Of a stretch of DNA of 64,000 nt, positions 61,081 to 64,000 are shown piece by piece (positions within the stretch are counted from its first letter, which is position 1; each line of letters opens with the position of its first letter). Below the pieces are notes generated by a model. That model was given only the letters and a program-made list of their open reading frames with translations, did not search any database and had not been told where the DNA came from. The DNA comes from Candidatus Iainarchaeum sp. (GTDB lineage: Archaea > Iainarchaeota > Iainarchaeia > Iainarchaeales > JAXPJC01): positions 1 to 64,000 of the forward strand of contig JACPJC010000007.1 of the NCBI GenBank assembly GCA_016187745.1, written 5' to 3'. A program made the translations under genes and the position numbers.

Positions 61081-63369
61081 ATGAAGATTGGCGGATTGCA
61101 GGTTGGGGACTGGGCTGTAAAGGAATCCGGGGGAAAGCAGCACCTTATTTTTGACTGCAGGAACTGCCCCTATGGAACCTCATTTGTGGAGGACCCGCAC
61201 TGCAGGTTCCATATTTTTGCCGCGCTGCTTGAAACCGAAGCGGATTTGGTTGTGCTTTCTGAAGTGTATGAAAGGGTATACAACGAGGCGCAGACAAAAA
61301 TGATGAGCGAAATAGCAAAGCTCATGGTGAAATTTGAAACCGAGGCGATATGGAGCTATGCGCATCTGGGCGACCCCAAAATCGAGGGCGAGGAATTCTT
61401 CGGCGAAAGGCATGATGCGCTTGTAAAAGTTGCGCATGACATACTCGCATATGACCCTATAGCCGCTTACGTCCTCTGCCTTGAGGAAATAAAAAAGGAA
61501 AGGAACCGGCTTGCGAAAACCCCTGAAAACACAAGGGCTGAGATATACCTGAATAATTTGGTTGCGCTGCGCGAAACAATGGAGCGCACGGAACTCATAG
61601 GAAAGGCGCGCGACATAATAATGCGTTTGCGCCAAATACCTGAAACAACTGCATTGTACCACTCATTTTTCGAGGCGCAGATTAAGCCGAGCTTCATAGG
61701 CTCAAGGCTGCTGTTTGAGGAAATGGAAAAACTGGAATTGCTTGATGAATACAATGTCGGCCAGTCTTCCGTTCAAATCTTCAAGCACCCGAGCAAGACG
61801 GAAAAATTATATTTCATAAACCCGCCGGAATACTCTCTCCCCCCGGACAAGTATTTCGTGCTGAGCAAAACGCGCGAGATTGTCGCGACCTACCAGCCCG
61901 GAAAGGCTTCCCTGAGCTCAACCGCAAAATCGCGCAAGTATTTTGAGCGCATCTATCAGGCAAGCATAAGGGACATTTCAAAGCAGGCAAACATAAAAAT
62001 GTCCCCCGAGGATGTCAACCAGCTTGCGGAGATTGTGGCGCGCTATACGGTAGGATATGGAATCCTTGAAATCCTTCTTTCGGACAGGAGAATTACTGAC
62101 ATTTACCTTGATGCGCCGATAGGGCAGAAGAAAGTGTATATTGTGCATTCCAAATACGGGCAGTGCGAAACGAACATCATTTACACGCAGGACGAGGCGA
62201 ATGCGCTGGTTTCAAAAATGCGCGCAATGTCCGGAAGGCCGTTTGATGAGGCGCACCCGGTTCTTGACCTTGACCTTGCGGAACTGGAAACTCGCGTAGC
62301 AGTTATCGGCCCTCCGCTTTCTCCGGACGGAACAGCATTTGCATTCCGCCTGCATAAGGTAACCCCCTGGACGCTCCCGCAGTTCATTGACGCGAAGATG
62401 CTTACTCCGCTTGCAGCAGGGCTGCTGAGCTTTTTCATTGACATGCAGGCGACAATGCTAATTACCGGTTCTCGCGGATCAGGAAAAACAAGCCTTGCGG
62501 GATCCTTGATGCTTGAAATTCCTCAGAATTCGCGCATAATAGTGCAGGAAGACACAATGGAAATTGCGGTTCCCTACATGAAGGAGCTCGGATTCAATGT
62601 TCAGAGATTAAAAACAAGAAGCCCTATTTCAATTTCAAAAACAGAAACCGAAGTGGCGCCGGAGGAATCGCTAAGAACTGCATTGCGCCTGGGTGATTCC
62701 GCGCTGGTTATTGGGGAAGTGCGCTCAAAGGAGGCAAAGGTCCTCTATGAGGCGATGCGCGTTGGGGCGGCAGGAAATATAGTAATGGGAACAATTCATG
62801 GAGACTCCGCATACAGCGTTTGGGACAGGGTTGTGAATGATTTGGGGGTTCCGAACACTTCCTTCAAGGCGACGGATGTTGTTGTTGTTGCCCGCCCAAT
62901 AAGGTTCGCCGGCTCGTTGGAAAGGCACAGGAGGATTGTGCAGATTACTGAAGTTGGGAAACACTGGACTGAAGACCCGGAAAAAGAGCACGGCCTTCTG
63001 GATCTTATGACCTATGATGCCGGAAAGGACACGCTTGAGCTTAATGAGGCAAACATAAAGAAATCGGAATTGTTTGAGAGGATAATGAGCGTTTCGGGAT
63101 TGTCCGCAAAGCAGATATGGGCGAACATAGAGCTGAAGGCGAACTCAAAGGAATATCTTGTGCAATTGAAGAACAAATACAAAATCCCCCTGCTGCTCGA
63201 ATCGGAAAATACGGTGCTTGCGAACAACAAGCTGCTTCTCATAAAGGAGAATGCGCTGCAGAAGTATGGGGCGTCGGCAAACCTTGATTCTGTTCTGGGC
63301 GAGTGGAAGGAATGGGTTAGTTCTGTGCTTCTCAAGAGGGTGCTGGGCGCACAAATGAAGAAGGGATGA
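61081..63369 (+). CDS. Type II/IV secretion system ATPase (archaeal GspE/TadA/FlaI family)
   Basis: The 762-aa protein has an N-terminal Cys cluster ('FDCRNCPYGTSFVEDPHCRF': Cys26, Cys29, Cys41, with nearby His) that may bind zinc. The GspE N-terminal region runs to about 300, 'RRITDIYLDAPIGQKKVYIV' follows near 340, and Walker A 'ITGSRGSGKTSLAGSLML' is near 460-477. The Asp/His boxes include 'RIIVQEDTMEI'; Walker B 'SALVIGEVRSKEAKVLYEAM' is near 540 and 'GTIHGDSAYSVWDRVVND' near 566. These hexameric motors drive assembly or disassembly of archaeal pili or the archaellum. It is followed after 6 nt by a TadC-like gene, the normal minimal pair. Confidence 0.93.
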   Translation: MKIGGLQVGDWAVKESGGKQHLIFDCRNCPYGTSFVEDPHCRFHIFAALLETEADLVVLSEVYERVYNEAQTKMMSEIAKLMVKFETEAIWSYAHLGDPKIEGEEFFGERHDALVKVAHDILAYDPIAAYVLCLEEIKKERNRLAKTPENTRAEIYLNNLVALRETMERTELIGKARDIIMRLRQIPETTALYHSFFEAQIKPSFIGSRLLFEEMEKLELLDEYNVGQSSVQIFKHPSKTEKLYFINPPEYSLPPDKYFVLSKTREIVATYQPGKASLSSTAKSRKYFERIYQASIRDISKQANIKMSPEDVNQLAEIVARYTVGYGILEILLSDRRITDIYLDAPIGQKKVYIVHSKYGQCETNIIYTQDEANALVSKMRAMSGRPFDEAHPVLDLDLAELETRVAVIGPPLSPDGTAFAFRLHKVTPWTLPQFIDAKMLTPLAAGLLSFFIDMQATMLITGSRGSGKTSLAGSLMLEIPQNSRIIVQEDTMEIAVPYMKELGFNVQRLKTRSPISISKTETEVAPEESLRTALRLGDSALVIGEVRSKEAKVLYEAMRVGAAGNIVMGTIHGDSAYSVWDRVVNDLGVPNTSFKATDVVVVARPIRFAGSLERHRRIVQITEVGKHWTEDPEKEHGLLDLMTYDAGKDTLELNEANIKKSELFERIMSVSGLSAKQIWANIELKANSKEYLVQLKNKYKIPLLLESENTVLANNKLLLIKENALQKYGASANLDSVLGEWKEWVSSVLLKRVLGAQMKKG

Positions 63370-63375
63370 TGAAAA

Positions 63376-64000
63376 TTGGCTGGCAGGCGCGCTGAAAGGG
63401 CATCAAAAATTGCGGAGCAGAAAGGCCAGAGGGAAGTGGCTGCAGCGCGCGCAAGAATCTCCCCCGGGCAGCTTTACAAGGAAATTGCAGTTTCAAAGCC
63501 GGAGTTTGAGTCAAGGGAGGAAAGGGAGGAGCTTGTAAAGCGCAGGGAAACCGGATATGTGAGGTTCTGCAAATCCGCCTACAAAAGATTCCCCTCATTT
63601 GGGAAGGGCGCAAAATTCAAGGAGCACTACAAGGAGGCAATTGACTTTCTGGGATGGAATTTGAGGGCGGAGGAATTCTCCGCTGCAATAAAAGAGGCAA
63701 TGTTCCTTTCGCTCTCCCTTGGAATAATTGCAATAATTGGAATATTCTTCTTCTTCAGCAGGGAGCTTTCCGCATTTCTAGGGGAGATGTTCCTGTTCTA
63801 CCTGGTAGTGCCTGTAGTGTTGGCTGCGGTCATTGCCACATATTATGTGCAGAACTATCCCCTGAATGCCGCAAAGGTAGAGGAGATGCGCGCCCTTACC
63901 TACATTCCGGAAATTATCGGATACATGACAATGTCAATGAAGCTTTCCCCGAACCTTGAGAAGGCGGTTGAATTTGCTGCGGAGCACGGCAGGGGGAAAG
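63376..64000 (+). CDS. TadC/FlaJ-like membrane protein of the pilus secretion system (partial)
   Basis: The gene continues past the right edge; 208 residues are seen from a TTG start at 63376, and no ATG fits this frame nearby. 'GGGATGATG' just upstream may act as ribosome-binding site. A basic cytoplasmic head (residues 1-105) is followed by two membrane helices, about 117-140 ('LSLGIIAIIGIFFFFS') and 145-165 ('LFYLVVPVVLAAVIATYYVQ'). Then comes 'EEMRALTYIPEIIGYMTMSM', the typical start of the T2SS-F cytoplasmic domain. It is the polytopic platform partner of the ATPase at 61081. Confidence 0.8.
   Translation, partial: MAGRRAERASKIAEQKGQREVAAARARISPGQLYKEIAVSKPEFESREEREELVKRRETGYVRFCKSAYKRFPSFGKGAKFKEHYKEAIDFLGWNLRAEEFSAAIKEAMFLSLSLGIIAIIGIFFFFSRELSAFLGEMFLFYLVVPVVLAAVIATYYVQNYPLNAAKVEEMRALTYIPEIIGYMTMSMKLSPNLEKAVEFAAEHGRGK

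Noticed and set aside
61012..61143. N-terminal extension of the TraB-like protein
   Set aside because: It overlaps the first 60 nt of the divergent secretion ATPase and crosses both TATA boxes; the family start is at 61011.

Overview
The window is archaeal. It encodes a family-B DNA polymerase, a type II (archaeal/eukaryotic) methionine aminopeptidase, a CarboxypepD/PEGA-rich cell surface repertoire, an archaeosortase-like enzyme, an archaeal type II/IV secretion ATPase with its TadC/FlaJ membrane partner, a tRNA with bulge-helix-bulge introns, and many leaderless genes with a TATA box about 25-30 nt before the start codon. Short intergenic distances, many small orphan membrane proteins and diverged housekeeping enzymes suggest a DPANN lineage (Diapherotrites- or Micrarchaeota-like). 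That placement is inference, because no 16S gene is present.

Region 1 (about 1-18 kb) is mixed housekeeping. It holds the N-terminal part of a secreted DUF4430-like protein, a LAGLIDADG endonuclease gene whose 3' end runs into an elongator tRNA-Met that carries two introns, an RpiA-like isomerase, a nitroreductase, a winged-helix regulator with nearby inverted repeats, tRNA-Thr, tRNA-His directly upstream of hisS, a CPA2 cation/proton antiporter, tRNA-Leu, a lipoprotein with Ig-like repeats, tRNA-Arg and an HD hydrolase. A tight minus-strand operon follows: polB - unknown - map - PEP-utilizer mobile domain - histidine phosphatase.

Region 2 (about 18-24 kb) holds coiled-coil proteins, a HerA/FtsK-like ATPase homologue without a visible P-loop, an unknown basic protein and a run of five small membrane proteins that follows the giant genes on the same strand.

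Region 3 (about 24-60 kb) is dominated by four paralogous giant surface proteins, all on the minus strand: A (2446 aa), B (disrupted into three ORFs), C (2641 aa) and D (2708 aa). Each starts with a short cytoplasmic 'EDGYY'-type motif and one transmembrane anchor, then chains of carboxypeptidase-regulatory/PEGA-like beta domains. A shared module follows with an HxRxG motif near residue 640 and a Cys pair near 760-790, and then a conserved CDATQF segment. The middle or C-terminal parts differ between copies: a coiled-coil insert in A, a membrane hairpin in B, a Gly/Tyr/Gln-rich insert in C, and a helical region plus lysozyme-like fold in D. Between them sit a PIN-domain protein, an AAA/DUF4143 ATPase with tandem palindromes in its promoter, a large pilin-like secreted protein and a RelBE-type toxin-antitoxin pair with its operator.

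Region 4 (about 59.5-64 kb) holds the archaeosortase-like enzyme and, divergently, the secretion ATPase and the start of TadC. Between these two lies a TraB-like gene bounded by an exact 25-bp direct repeat that duplicates the promoter. Regions 2-4 read as one cell-surface locus: giant anchored filaments or adhesins, small membrane partners, a pilus-type secretion motor and a sorting peptidase. The functional link between these parts is inference from neighbourhood and shared architecture.
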